Counted from the stretch's first letter, positions 25,319 to 35,092 are shown. The stretch: DNA of 64,000 nucleotides from Streptomyces violaceusniger (GCA_005405945.1 BJHW01000001.1:5642001-5706000); one strand, 5' to 3'. Notes: a model not told the origin generated them from the letters alone. A program made the numbers and translations.

Positions 25319-26461
25319 ATGACGGAGACGACAGTCGGCATCGGCGGCGCCGCCGAGAGCACGGACATGGTGCTCAACATCGGCCCACAGCACCCCTCCA
25401 CCCATGGAGTGCTTCGACTGCGGCTGGTCCTCGACGGGGAGCGGATCCAGAGCGCCGAGCCGGTGGTCGGCTATATGCACCGGGGCGCGGAGAAGCTGTT
25501 CGAGGCGCGCGACTACCGCCAGATCATCATGCTCGCCAACCGCCACGACTGGCTCTCCGCCTTCTCCAACGAACTCGGCGTCGTGCTCGCCGTCGAGCGG
25601 ATGCTGGGCATGGAGGTCCCGGAGCGCGCGGTGTGGACCCGTACGCTGCTCGCCGAGCTCAACCGGGTCCTGAACCACCTGATGTTCCTCGGCTCCTACC
25701 CCCTGGAGCTGGGCGGCATCACGCCGATCTTCTACGCGTTCCGGGAGCGCGAGGACCTCCAGCACGTCATGGAGGAGATCTCCGGCGGCCGGATGCACTA
25801 CATGTTCAACCGGGTCGGCGGCCTCAAGGAGGACCTCCCGGCGGGCTGGCTGGGCCGGGCCCGGCAGGCCGTGGCCGAGGTGCGCTCGCGGATGGGCGTG
25901 TACGACGACCTGGTGCTCGGCAACGAGATCTTCCGGGGCCGCACCCGCGGCGTCGGCGTCCTGGCCCGCGAGACGGTGCACGCGTACGGGGTCAGCGGCC
26001 CCATCGCCCGGGCCTCGGGCGTCGACTTCGATCTGCGGCGCGACGAGCCGTATCTGGCCTACCCGGAACTCCAGGACGTCCTTGAGGTCGCCGTCCGCCA
26101 GGAGGGCGACTGCCTCGCCCGGTTCGAATGCCTGCTGGAGCAGACGCACGCCTCGCTGGCGCTGGCCGACGCCTGCCTGGACCGGCTGGACGAGCTCCCG
26201 CCGGGGCCGATCAACCAGCGGCTGCCGAAGGTGCTCAAGGCGCCCGAGGGCCACACCTACGCCTGGACCGAGAACCCGCTCGGCCTCAACGGCTACTACC
26301 TCGTCTCCAAGGGCGAGAAGACGCCGTACCGGCTGAAGCTCCGCTCGGCCTCGTACAACAACATCCAGGCGCTCACCGAGCTGCTGCCGGGCACCCTCGT
26401 CGCCGACATGGTGGCGATCCTGGGGTCGCTCTTCTTCGTCGTCGGCGACATCGACAAGTAG
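25319..26461 (+). CDS. nuoD2: NADH-quinone oxidoreductase subunit D (stand-alone NuoD2)
   Basis: A 380-residue 49-kDa-subunit homolog. It contains GPQHPSTHGVLRLRL, VGYMHRGAEKLFE, GGRMHYMFNRVGGLKEDLP and the C-terminal LADMVAILGSLFFVVGDID-like end (DMVAILGSLFFVVGDID), so the quinone-site residues His and Tyr regions and the terminal aspartate are kept. NuoD is normally in the nuoA-N operon; here no other nuo gene is near. Such an orphan nuoD with a MidA neighbour is common in Streptomyces as I recall. Start at 25319 (MTETTVGIGG); the frame extends 16 codons upstream into repeat DNA. Confidence 0.93.
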   Translation: MTETTVGIGGAAESTDMVLNIGPQHPSTHGVLRLRLVLDGERIQSAEPVVGYMHRGAEKLFEARDYRQIIMLANRHDWLSAFSNELGVVLAVERMLGMEVPERAVWTRTLLAELNRVLNHLMFLGSYPLELGGITPIFYAFREREDLQHVMEEISGGRMHYMFNRVGGLKEDLPAGWLGRARQAVAEVRSRMGVYDDLVLGNEIFRGRTRGVGVLARETVHAYGVSGPIARASGVDFDLRRDEPYLAYPELQDVLEVAVRQEGDCLARFECLLEQTHASLALADACLDRLDELPPGPINQRLPKVLKAPEGHTYAWTENPLGLNGYYLVSKGEKTPYRLKLRSASYNNIQALTELLPGTLVADMVAILGSLFFVVGDIDK

Positions 26462-26518
26462 TGCGACGACAAGCAGGTCAACGAGGCCGGCGAGCGGGCG
26501 AGCCGCGCGGGCGATCCC

Positions 26519-27664
26519 TCACGAGATCGCGCTGCGCAGCTCCCCGAGGTCGATCTGCTCCGTCTCGTCGTGCGCGGTCAGGTCGATGACCTCGCCCACC
26601 GCGCCCTTCTGGGACTCCGCCTTCTGGGACTCCGCCTTCTGGGACTCCGCCTTCTTGGTCTCCGCCAGGGTCTCGTCGCCGATCACATCGGCGAGGTCCT
26701 CCTCGGCGGCCGGTTCGGGCTCCCGCTTCTGCTTCTTCGACTGCTTCTTCTGGGTGCCGAAGTAGTCGAAGCCGCTCTCCGAACGGGCGGCGGCCCGGCG
26801 CGCCGCGGCATACGGCACCACCGCCGAGGCGGCCGTACGGGCGTGGGCGCGCGGCTCCTGCGGGCCGTCGCCGTCCTGCCCGCCGGCCGCCGGGGGCTTC
26901 CCCAGCGTGGCGGCACCGTCCTTGCCCCGACTCTCGCGCGGGCCCTCACGGTCGTCGTGCTCCGCGTCCTGCTCCGGGGCCTGCTCCGAAGCCTCGGCCT
27001 TGGCGGCCGCGGCGGCGGCCTGCTCCCGCCGCTCCTTCTGCCGCCGGGCGCTCTCCCTGAGCCGGCTCAGCGCCTCGTCGGCCTTGGCGTACGCGGCGGC
27101 CGACGGCAGCCCGGTGGGGAGCTCGTCCGGCTCGTCGTCGGAGTCGACGGCTTCGGCGGACCCGGCGGACCCGGCGGACCCGACGGCCTCCAGCGCCTTC
27201 GCCGGGGACGCGGCCTCCAGCGCGAGCCGGCGGCGGCCCTCCAGGGCGCTGGCCCGCTCGGTCTCGGCCGTGGCGTAGCGGCGCAGCAGCTCGGCGTGTT
27301 CGTTGCGGAGCCGGGCGAGTTCGGCGCGCTTGGCGCGCAGCCGGGTGTTGAGCGCGGCGCGGAGCTCGCTCGCCTTGTCGGCGTCCGCCTCGAGCTCCGC
27401 GATCCGCTCCTCGTACTTCATCTCCTGGCGCGCGGTCTCGCTCGTGGCCTCCGCGACCCGGCGGCCGGCCGAGCGGTCCCAACGGCGCATCAGGACGGCG
27501 CCGACGACGGCGGCGCCGGCCGCGGTCGCGGCTAGCCCACGGATCACGACCGTGTCGCCGACCAGCCAGGCACCGGCGGCGCAGGTTATTGACGCGACTG
27601 CGACCGAAGCGGAGGGGAGGAGCCTGTGCAGGGGTGGGGATTGGCGGTGGCGTCCACGTGGCAT
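26519..27664 (-). CDS. Membrane-anchored coiled-coil protein, unknown function
   Basis: A 381-residue protein. Two hydrophobic stretches near the N-terminus (SVAVASITCAAGAWLVGD and GLAATAAGAAVVGAVLM, ~19-62) form a hairpin anchor. A long charged coiled coil follows (ARQEMKYEERIAELEADADK, AELARLRNEHAELLRRYATA), then a disordered A/E/K/P-rich tail with (AESQK)3. It ends in a short acidic IDLTAHDETEQIDLGEL motif, probably a protein-binding peptide. Conserved in Streptomyces as I recall, but no function is known to me. Confidence 0.8.
   Translation of the reverse strand: MPRGRHRQSPPLHRLLPSASVAVASITCAAGAWLVGDTVVIRGLAATAAGAAVVGAVLMRRWDRSAGRRVAEATSETARQEMKYEERIAELEADADKASELRAALNTRLRAKRAELARLRNEHAELLRRYATAETERASALEGRRRLALEAASPAKALEAVGSAGSAGSAEAVDSDDEPDELPTGLPSAAAYAKADEALSRLRESARRQKERREQAAAAAAKAEASEQAPEQDAEHDDREGPRESRGKDGAATLGKPPAAGGQDGDGPQEPRAHARTAASAVVPYAAARRAAARSESGFDYFGTQKKQSKKQKREPEPAAEEDLADVIGDETLAETKKAESQKAESQKAESQKGAVGEVIDLTAHDETEQIDLGELRSAIS
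26607..26666 (-). repeat. Four in-frame 15-bp tandem repeats
   Basis: The plus-strand unit TTCTGGGACTCCGCC is repeated exactly at 26607, 26622 and 26637, with a diverged fourth copy at 26652. On the coding (minus) strand it encodes ESQKA-type repeats in the disordered tail. Confidence 0.9.
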
Positions 27665-27807
27665 GGCCCGAAACTTACCGTGCTAAGGGGTCGCTTGGGT
27701 GCCCGCCGGGCCAGATCTGTTGTCAATCCGTTGGCAAATGCGGCGATCGCACGGCCGAGATCCCTTGCCGAGCCCTTGCCAAGTCCTCCCGAGCGGGGGA
27801 TTTGATC

Positions 27808-28767
27808 CTACTTCACCAGCCCCTTGTCCCGCAGGTAGTCGTCGGCGACATCCCCCGGCTTGAGCCGCTCGGCGTCAACTTTCTTGTTGAGTTCCCTCAG
27901 ATCGGCGGTCGTCAGCACCTTGGTGAGCTTGTTCAGCGAGTCCGCGATCTTCTGCGAGCCGGCGGACTTCGCATTCAGCACGGGAAGTACGTTGTCGGCA
28001 TTCTGCAGATTTTTGTCGTCGCGCAGCAGCACGAGTCCGAACTGGTCCAGCGTGCTGTCCGTGGTCGTGGTCAGGACCATCTGGTCCTTGCCGTCCTTGA
28101 CCGCCTGCTTGGCCTGGACGCTGCCGATGTCCAGCGGGTCGATCCCGGCGATGTCGATGCCGTACTTCTTCTCCAGACCCGGCTGGCAGAAGGGCCGCTT
28201 GGGGCATTCGTCGCCCGCCGCCAGGGTGATCTTCTGCTTCGACTTCCCGAGGTCGGAGAGCGTCTTGAGGCCGTGTTTCCTCGCGAAGTCGGCGCTGACC
28301 GCGAAGGCGTTCTGGTCCACGGCCTTGCCGGGCTCCAGCACCTTCAGCCCGCGCGGTTCGGCGAGCTTCTTCAGCGCCGCGACCGTCTTGGTCACGTCCG
28401 AGGAGGCCACCGGGGCGGCATTCGACCCGTTCTTCTTCTGGTTGAGGAATTCGGCCAGCGTCGCCGCGTACTCGGGCACGACATCCATCTGGCCCTTCTC
28501 CAGGGCCGGTTCATACAGCTCACGGGCGTCCACCGTCTTGATCGAGGTGGAATAGCCGGCGTCCTTCAGAACCCCCGCGTACAGCTCCGCGAGGATCTTC
28601 GACTCGGAGAAGGAGGCGGATCCGATCACCAGCGAGCCCTTGCCCGGTTCACCTGAGCTGTCGCCGCCGTTCGACTTCTCCAGGCTGTCTCCGCCGCAGG
28701 CGGTCAGCCCGACCGCCAGCGCCGCGACCCCCGCCACGGCAGCCGCCGCCCGATTGATCTTGTCCAT
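27808..28767 (-). CDS. Glycine betaine/choline ABC transporter substrate-binding lipoprotein (OpuCC/OsmX type)
   Basis: A 319-residue binding protein. The signal sequence ends in the lipobox LTAC (Cys24), so it is anchored on the outer membrane face. The OpuAC domain shows LVIGSASFSESKILAELYAG, TVDARELYEPALEKGQMDVV and PEYAATLAEF. It delivers quaternary amines to the two permeases upstream on the same strand and the divergent ATPase. It ends at 27808. A 15-bp repeat array lies in the leader between the permease stop and this gene. Confidence 0.93.
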   Translation of the reverse strand: MDKINRAAAAVAGVAALAVGLTACGGDSLEKSNGGDSSGEPGKGSLVIGSASFSESKILAELYAGVLKDAGYSTSIKTVDARELYEPALEKGQMDVVPEYAATLAEFLNQKKNGSNAAPVASSDVTKTVAALKKLAEPRGLKVLEPGKAVDQNAFAVSADFARKHGLKTLSDLGKSKQKITLAAGDECPKRPFCQPGLEKKYGIDIAGIDPLDIGSVQAKQAVKDGKDQMVLTTTTDSTLDQFGLVLLRDDKNLQNADNVLPVLNAKSAGSQKIADSLNKLTKVLTTADLRELNKKVDAERLKPGDVADDYLRDKGLVK

Positions 28768-28816
28768 GGTTCCCCATCCGTCGTTGTGGCCGCGGTTGTG
28801 TGGCCGCGTTGTCGGC

Positions 28817-28908
28817 GCATTCCGCGTCATCCGCGCTTCCCGCGTCATCCGCGCTTTCCGCGTCGTCCGCGATCTATGCGTCATCCGCGCTCTCCGCGCT
28901 GTCCGCCC
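28817..28908. repeat. Short tandem repeats upstream of the substrate-binding protein gene
   Basis: About five imperfect 15-bp units of TCCGCGTCATCCGCG type, with variants CGTCGTCCGCG and CTATGCGTCATCCGCG. They fill part of the 194-base gap between the permease stop and the lipoprotein start, so they lie in the transcribed leader of the last gene of the operon. Confidence 0.75.
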
Positions 28909-28961
28909 TGGGTGTCCGCACGCCTTCGCGCCCGGTCGCGGGAGGGCTCGGCCCGCGGGTT

Positions 28962-29699
28962 CTACGTCGTGAGCGCCGGTGAGGCCGGCGCCTGGTCGGC
29001 GGGCGGGCGCCGGGCCGCGGTCGACCGCCGCCCCGTCCTGCGCCGCATCGGGTCGAGCGCCAGGCCCAGCAGCACGAAGACGCCCTCGACCACCAGCGCG
29101 AGGGCCGCGACCAGCACCGCACCGGCCACCACCTGCGGGGTGTCGGTGAGCCGGAAGCCCGCCGTGATGATCCGCCCGAGACCGCCGCCGCCCGGCAGCG
29201 CGGCCAGCGTCGCGGTGGCCACGACCTGCACCGCGGCCGTCCGTACGCCCGTCATGATGAGCGGGAACGCCAGCGGCAGCTCGACCCGGCGGATCAGCTG
29301 GCCGCCGGTCATCCCCATGCCGCGGGCCGCCTCCACGACCTCCCGGTCCGCCTCGTGCACCCCGACATAGGCGTTGGTGAGCAGCGGCGGGATGGCGAAC
29401 AGCACCAGCGCGATGATCGTGGGCCACTGGCCGTGCGTCCCCAGCGGGCTGAGCAGCAGCAGCACCAGTACGGCGAAGGTGGGCACGGCGCGCCCCGCGT
29501 TGGAGATGTTCACCGCGAGCGCGCCGCCCCTGCCGATGTGGCCGAGGGCCACGGCGATCGGCAGCGCCACCGCGCAGGAGATCGCCAGGCAGACGAAGGT
29601 CAGGAACAGATGCTGGCCCAGCCGGTGCCACACCCCGTCGGGGCCCGCCCAGTGCGCCCCGGTGGCCAGCCAGGTCCACGCCTTGGCGACGACGTCCAT
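28962..29699 (-). CDS. ABC transporter permease (OpuCB/OpuCD type)
   Basis: A 245-residue inner-membrane permease with about five to six hydrophobic segments and the EAA loop EVVEAARGMGMTGGQLIRRV facing the ATPase. Motifs AVPTFAVLVLLLL and NAYVGVHEADREV fit the glycine betaine/choline class. The ATG at 29699 overlaps the stop of the other permease by one base, showing tight coupling. The C-terminal ~30 residues are hydrophilic and arginine/alanine-rich. Confidence 0.92.
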   Translation of the reverse strand: MDVVAKAWTWLATGAHWAGPDGVWHRLGQHLFLTFVCLAISCAVALPIAVALGHIGRGGALAVNISNAGRAVPTFAVLVLLLLSPLGTHGQWPTIIALVLFAIPPLLTNAYVGVHEADREVVEAARGMGMTGGQLIRRVELPLAFPLIMTGVRTAAVQVVATATLAALPGGGGLGRIITAGFRLTDTPQVVAGAVLVAALALVVEGVFVLLGLALDPMRRRTGRRSTAARRPPADQAPASPALTT

Positions 29700-30382
29700 C
29701 AGGTGGTGCCCTTCCGACTCTTGCGTGCCCACGGCGTCAGCAGCCGCTGGAGGCCGAGCAGCAGCAGATCCGCCACCACCGCCAGCGCCACGCACAGCAC
29801 CGAGGCGGTGAGCACCTCGGCCTTGAAGAAGCTGCGCATGCCCTCGTAGATGAGGTTGCCGAGGCCGCCGTATCCGATGATCGCGCCCACCGTGGTGAGC
29901 GAGACCGTGGAGACGGTGGTGATCCGCAGCCCGGCCATCAGCGCGGGCAGCGCGAGGGGCAGCTCCACGCCGAAGAGCAGCCGCAGCGGGCCGTACCCCA
30001 TGCCCCGGGCCGCCTCCCGCGCCTCCTCGGGCACCGAGGCGAGACCGGCCATGATGTTGCGCACCAGGATCGTGAGCGAATAGAGCACCAGACCGGTGAT
30101 CACCACCGCGGCCGACACTCCGAACACGGGCAGCAGCAGCGAGAACATCGCCAGCGACGGCACCGTGTAGAGGATCGTGGTCAGCCCCAGCACCGGCCCC
30201 GCCACCGACCGCCAGCGGCGGGCCAGCAGCGCCAGCGGAAAGGCGACCAGAAGGCCGATCGCCACCGAGGCGAGCGTGATCCCTATGTGCTCGAGCGTCG
30301 CGTCCGTCAGCTCTTGACCACGTGTGCGTACATACTCACCGCATATCCACTCGTTACTGATCAGACAGTTTCCGTCGGCCAT
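29699..30382 (-). CDS. ABC transporter permease (OpuCB/OpuCD type)
   Basis: A 227-residue permease, paralog of its downstream neighbour: hydrophobic segments, TILYTVPSLAMFSLLLPV, and the EAA loop EEAREAARGMGYGPLRLL. With the second permease it forms the heterodimeric membrane channel of an OpuC-type importer. It is first in the minus-strand operon and divergent from the ATPase gene; the 140-base gap (30383-30522) must hold both promoters. Confidence 0.92.
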   Translation of the reverse strand: MADGNCLISNEWICGEYVRTRGQELTDATLEHIGITLASVAIGLLVAFPLALLARRWRSVAGPVLGLTTILYTVPSLAMFSLLLPVFGVSAAVVITGLVLYSLTILVRNIMAGLASVPEEAREAARGMGYGPLRLLFGVELPLALPALMAGLRITTVSTVSLTTVGAIIGYGGLGNLIYEGMRSFFKAEVLTASVLCVALAVVADLLLLGLQRLLTPWARKSRKGTT

Positions 30383-30522
30383 ACGCTCACCTCCCCCGTC
30401 GGGTCGCGGGCCGGTTGCTCATCACAATTCCTGGGTGACCCTAACCCGGGAGATGACAATCTCGTCCGATCGCCACACAACAGCAACAATGTCTGCCACG
30501 AATGCGGCAACAATGGGGAGCC

Positions 30523-31679
30523 ATGATCCGTTTCGAGCATGTCACCAAGCGCTACGCCGATGGCACGACGGCCGTGGACGACCTCTCCTTCGAGGTGTCG
30601 GAGGGCGAGCTGGTCACCCTCGTCGGCCCCTCGGGCTGCGGCAAGACGACGACGATGAAGATGGTGAACCGGCTCATCGAGCCGACATCGGGGCGGATCC
30701 TGGTGGACGGCCGGGACATCGCCGAGGCGGATCCGGTCGCGCTGCGCCGCCGTATCGGCTATGTCATCCAGCAGGTCGGGCTCTTCCCGCACAAGACCGT
30801 GCTGGAGAACACCTCCACCGTGCCGCATCTGCTGGGCTGGCAGCGGAAGAAGGGGCGGGAGCGCGCCGCCGAGCTGCTGGACCTGGTCGGCCTCGACCCG
30901 TCCGTCTACGGCGACCGCTACCCCGACCAGCTCTCCGGCGGTCAGCGGCAGCGCGTCGGCGTGGCCCGCGCGCTGGCCGCGGATCCGCCGGTGCTGCTGA
31001 TGGACGAGCCGTTCGGCGCGGTCGACCCGGTCGTCCGCGAACATCTGCAGACCGAATTCCTGCGACTTCAGTCACAGGTGCGCAAGACCGTGCTCTTCGT
31101 CACCCATGACATCGAGGAGGCGGTCCGGCTCGGGGACCGCATCGCGGTCTACGGCTCGGGGCGGATCGAGCAGTTCGACACCCCGGCCACGGTGCTGGGC
31201 GCGCCCGCCACCCCGTACGTGGCCGACTTCGTCGGCGCGGACCGCGGGCTGAAGCGGCTGTCGGTCACCCCATCGAGCCCGGCGATCTGACCCAGCCGCC
31301 CGTGGTCCACCTGGACGACCCGCTCTCCAAGGCGGCCGCCAAGCTGGCCGCGGACGGGGCGCGCTGGGCCGTCGTCCTGGACGACGCGGAGCGGCTGCAC
31401 GGCTGGATCCCGGCGGAGGCGGCCGACGGCGCGCGGGGGACCGTCCGGGACCACGCGCGCCGGATGGAGGCGTGGCTGCCGGTGGGGGCGCCGCTCAAGC
31501 AGGCGTTCAGCACGATGCTCCAGCACGACGCGGGCTGGATCGCGGTGCTGGACGAGGACCGCTTCCTCGGCGTCCTCACCCCGGCCCGGCTCCACGAGGC
31601 CCTTCGCCGCTCGATCGACGCCGACGCGGGCGGCATCGCCCGCGGCGAGGTCCAGCTCCAGACCGTCGCCGACGCGTAG
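30523..31679 (+). CDS. Glycine betaine/choline ABC transporter ATPase with C-terminal CBS region (OpuCA type), apparent frameshift
   Basis: The ATPase part has Walker A GPSGCGKTTTMKM, signature LSGGQRQRVGVARAL and Walker B VLLMDEPFGAVDP. The frame as given stops at 31290, but a CBS-like region (VVHLDDPLSKAAAKLAADG, LQHDAGWIAVLDEDRFLGVL) continues in another frame to 31679. The break is at CCCC 31268-31271; a fifth C gives SVTPIEPGDLTQPPV. OpuA/OpuC CBS modules sense ionic strength and gate osmoprotectant uptake. Start at 30523, divergent from the permease operon. Confidence 0.9.
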
Positions 31680-31755
31680 GGGCTTCGCCCCCATTGACCG
31701 GGGCCCGCTCCTCAGCCGTCCCCCGGTCCGGAGGCGCCCCGAAGGGGCGCGGGGC

Positions 31756-31810
31756 TGTTTCGATGTGCGGCTCCGCCGCGGCTGTGTCGATATGCGGCTC
31801 CGCCGCGTGG
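31756..31810 (+). repeat. 25-bp dispersed repeat, copies 2 and 3
   Basis: 31786-31810 is identical to 25266-25290. Immediately left, 31761-31782 is a third, shorter and diverged copy (CGATGTGCGGCTCCGCCGCGGC). Each contains the GCGGC-TCC-GCCGC hairpin. Together with GGGGCTTCGCCCC at 31680-31692 they form the 3' region between two convergent genes and probably help termination. Confidence 0.85.
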
Positions 31811-31875
31811 GACCAGCCACGACGGCGCCGCAGACGATCGACGGCGCCAGCTCAGCGCAGCTTCCGGCGGAACGC

Positions 31876-33005
31876 TCAGCGGTCGGCGAGACGACCGCCG
31901 AGCCATTCCAGCGCGGCGGGGACCTCCCGCTTCCAGGTGTTGAAGTTGTGGCCGCCGCTGTTCAGGATGATCGACGAGATCCGGGTCGGCTCCCCGCGCC
32001 GGTTGAGCCGCTTCACCTTGTTCACGAACCGCACGGTGTCCCGGTAGTTCTGCTCCCCGTGCTCGCTGCTGGACACCAGCAGCGAGACCGGCGGCGCCGG
32101 CTTGTGGTCCAGCCGCCACATCAGGTCGTTCTCCCGCTCCAGCCGCTCGCTGCCGCCGAAGAGATCGCCCGTGGTGGCGTCGATCGGGGCCTTGTACGAG
32201 GGGGAGAGCCCGGCCGCCGCCGAGAACGCGTCCGGGTGGCGCATCGCCATCTTCAGGGCGCAGTAGCCGCCGGTGGAATTTCCGATGACGCCCCAGTTAC
32301 GGGCCCGCTTGCCCACGCGGTAGTGGTCGGCCACCGCCTTCGGCAGGTCCTTGGTGAAGAACGTCTCGGTCCGCGGCCCGCCGGGCACGTCCACGCACTC
32401 GGTGTCGCGCGGCGGCGCGACCGTCGGCCGCATCATCACCAGGACGAGGGGCTGCATCCTCCCCGCCTTGACCAGCTTGTGCGAGTGCTGTGGATATTTC
32501 AGGCCATTGATGAGCGCCTCGGCGGTGCCCGGATACCCGGTCAGCACCAGCGCGGCGGGGAAGGTCCGCCGGGCGTACTCGGGCCGGAAGTACTCCGGCG
32601 GCAGATAGATGTACGCCGGGCTCGCGATCCCGGAGACCGGCCCCTGGATGTTCACCTTCTCGATGCGCCCGGCGACCTTGGGCGAGGAGCCGCCGTCCAT
32701 GGCCAGGTGGCGGGTCTCGGTGACCCGCACCCGGGTACCCGGGTGTCGTGGTCCACCACGACACCCGGCTCGTCCTGCGTACCGAGGAGGTCGGACCAGG
32801 ATCCGTAGAATCCGAAGGACTGGTTGGCGAACAGTCCGAACGCCATGAACACGGTCAGCTGCGTCCCCAGTAGCATGCCGACCCGGCCGAGCACGGGAGC
32901 CACGCCGCGCCCGGCCAGCCGGGGCCACAGCCATATCGTGGCCGCGAACAGCAGCAACGCCGCGACGGCTGCCGCGATCACGATGTTGTTGCTCGTGAGA
33001 CCCAT
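31876..33005 (-). CDS. Membrane-anchored alpha/beta-hydrolase (esterase family), apparent frameshift
   Basis: The N-terminal ~80 residues (MGLTSNNIVIAAAVAALLLF, ATIWLWP, GMLLGTQLTVFMAFGLFAN) form two to three membrane helices. The rest is an esterase-D/antigen-85-like hydrolase with the nucleophile elbow WGVIGNSTGGYCALKMA and a candidate catalytic His in NSGGHNFNTWKRE. The two parts are in different frames; the break lies at about 32728-32743 (CCCGGGTACCCGGG), where one more C joins them. The active site would be outside the membrane. It is divergent from the MprF-like gene, suggesting it hydrolyses aminoacyl-lipids or related lipid esters (inference). Confidence 0.82.
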
Positions 33006-33174
33006 CACTATCTTTCTGCCGGGCGGCCGGCCCCCCCGTGCCGCCGGGGAACCTCCCAGCCGTTGGCTGGGGAGTGAACCCCGCTCCTTCAAACGCCGTC
33101 TTACTGGGCGCAAATCGTGCGGATGCCGAGCAACAGAACCGAAGATCCTCTTGACCGAAGCGACGGGAATACAG

Positions 33175-35005
33175 ATGTCTGACAGTCAAGATGCCGAAAC
33201 ATCCGGGAAGGTTCCCACCCGGATACGGCGCCTGCCACGCGGCCCAGGCCAGAGGCGGTACCCACCGCCGTCGGTACCGCGTGCACGCTGATCGGGCTGA
33301 TGGACATCGTCTTCCCCCGGCTGCGGCACAGCAGGGTGCACGCGCTGGCCGAGCTGCTGCCGGGCGCCGTCAGCTCCCTGGCGGCCGCCGCCTCGATCGT
33401 GGTGGGTCTGCTGCTGCTGATGCTGGCCCACGGCCTCAAACGGCGTAAACGGCGGGCCTGGGTCGCGGCCGTGGGGCTGCTGCCGGTCGGCGCGGCCGCA
33501 CAGCTGCTCTACCGGCACTCGGTCATCGGCATGGTCCTCTCCCTCGTCCTGATGGGGGTGCTGATCCGCTACCGCGCCGAGTTCGCGGCGCTGCCGGATC
33601 CGCGCAGCCGCTGGATGGCGCTGGCCAACTTCGTGGGCATGGGCGCGGTCAGCGTCACCGTGGGACTGCTCATCGTCCGGTCCCATCCGGACGCCATCGA
33701 AGGAGCGCCGTCGCTCGGCGAGCAGCTGGAGCACGTGCTGTGGGGTCTGTTCGGCTTCGAAGGGCCGGTGGGCTACCGCCACGGCGCGGACTACACCGTC
33801 GGCTACTCCCTCGGTGCGCTGGGCCTGCTGACCGTGGCCACCACGGCCTATCTCGCCTTCCGCCCCGAGCACCCCGCCGCCCGCCTCACCGCCGAGGACG
33901 AGGAGCGGCTGCGGGGCCTGCTCACCGCCCACGGGCGCCGCGACTCGCTCGGCCATTTCGCGCTCCGCCGCGACAAGGCCGTGGTCTTCTCCCCCAGCGG
34001 CAAGGCCGCGGTCTGCTACCGCGTGGTCTCCGGGGTGATGCTCGCCAGCGGCGACCCGGTCGGCGACGTGGAGGCGTGGCCCGGTGCGATCGCCCGCTTC
34101 ATGGAGGAGGCCCAGGCCCACTCCTGGACCCCGGCGGTGATGGGCTGCAGCGAGACCGGCGGCGAGGTGTGGACCCGCGAGACCGGCCTGGACGCGCTGG
34201 AGCTCGGCGACGAGGCCATCGTCGATGTGGCGGACTTCACCCTCTCCGGGCGCGCCATGCGCAATGTGCGCCAGATGGTCAAGCGGATCGAGCGGGCGGG
34301 CTACCGGACCCGGGTGCGGCGCGCCGACGAGCTGAGCCCCGAGGAGCTGGAGGCCATCCGGCGCGCCGCCGCCGACTGGCGGGGCACCGACACCGAGCGC
34401 GGCTTCTCGATGGCGCTGGGCCGGATCGGTGACCCGGCGGACGGGGACGCGGTCATCGCCACCGCCCACAAGGCCGCCGACGAGGGCGCCGAGGAGGGCC
34501 CGTACGGGGACCTCAAGGCCGTGTTGCACTTCGTGCCGTGGGGCCGGGACGGGATGTCGCTGGAGCTGATGCGGCGCGACCGGAGCGCCGACCCGGGCAT
34601 GAACGAGCTGCTGATCGTGGCCGCGCTGCGGGCCGCCCCGAGCTGGGCGTGGAGCGGGTGTCGCTGAACTTCGCGATGTTCCGCTCGGCGCTGGCGCGCG
34701 GCGAGAAGCTGGGCGCGGGTCCGGTGCTGCGTGGCTGGCGGGCGCTGCTGGTGTTCCTCTCCCGCTGGTTCCAGATCGAGTCGCTGTACAAGTTCAACGC
34801 GAAGTTCCAGCCGCGCTGGGAGCCGCGCTTCGTGGTCTTCCGCAACACCCGCGACCTGCCCCGGATCGGCCTGGCCGCGATGCAGGCCGAGGGGTTCGTC
34901 TCGCTCGCCCTGCCCCGGCTGCTGCGCCGCGGCCGCCGCCCCGAGCCCCGGCCCTGCGCCCATCGGCACCGAAGCGAGGGCCGGGAGCTCCAGCAGGCGG
35001 CCTGA
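33175..35005 (+). CDS. MprF/DUF2156-type aminoacyl-lipid synthase, apparent frameshifts
   Basis: About 608 residues. Hydrophobic segments occupy roughly residues 30-230 (LIGLMDIVF, AASIVVGLLLLMLA, IGMVLSLVLMGVLI, LGALGLLTVATTAYLAF), followed by a GNAT-fold DUF2156 domain (FSPSGKAAVCYRVVSGVMLA, FTLSGRAMRNVRQMVKRIER, LNFAMFRSALARGE). The ATG at 33175 opens in one frame (MSDSQDAETSGKVPTRI), the main body is in a second from ~33245, and the C-terminus in a third after CCCC 34636-34639; added Cs rejoin all. MprF proteins add Lys or Ala from tRNA to phosphatidylglycerol or diacylglycerol on the membrane; substrate here is unknown. Confidence 0.85.
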
Positions 35006-35080
35006 GCCAGAACGCACCCCCAGGCCCTGCCGGGCGGATCTTCGCGGGCCCGCGTAGATCCGCCCGGCAGGGCCTACGCC

Positions 35081-35092
35081 TAGGCTGGGCAC
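35081..35092 (+). promoter_or_regulatory. Candidate -10 element of the folate operon
   Basis: TAGGCT (35081-35086) lies six bases before an ATG at 35093, with no ribosome site, a typical actinobacterial leaderless arrangement. That ATG opens MSTLRGRAG, a plausible FolP N-terminus if one G is missing at 35115-35117. Confidence 0.4.
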
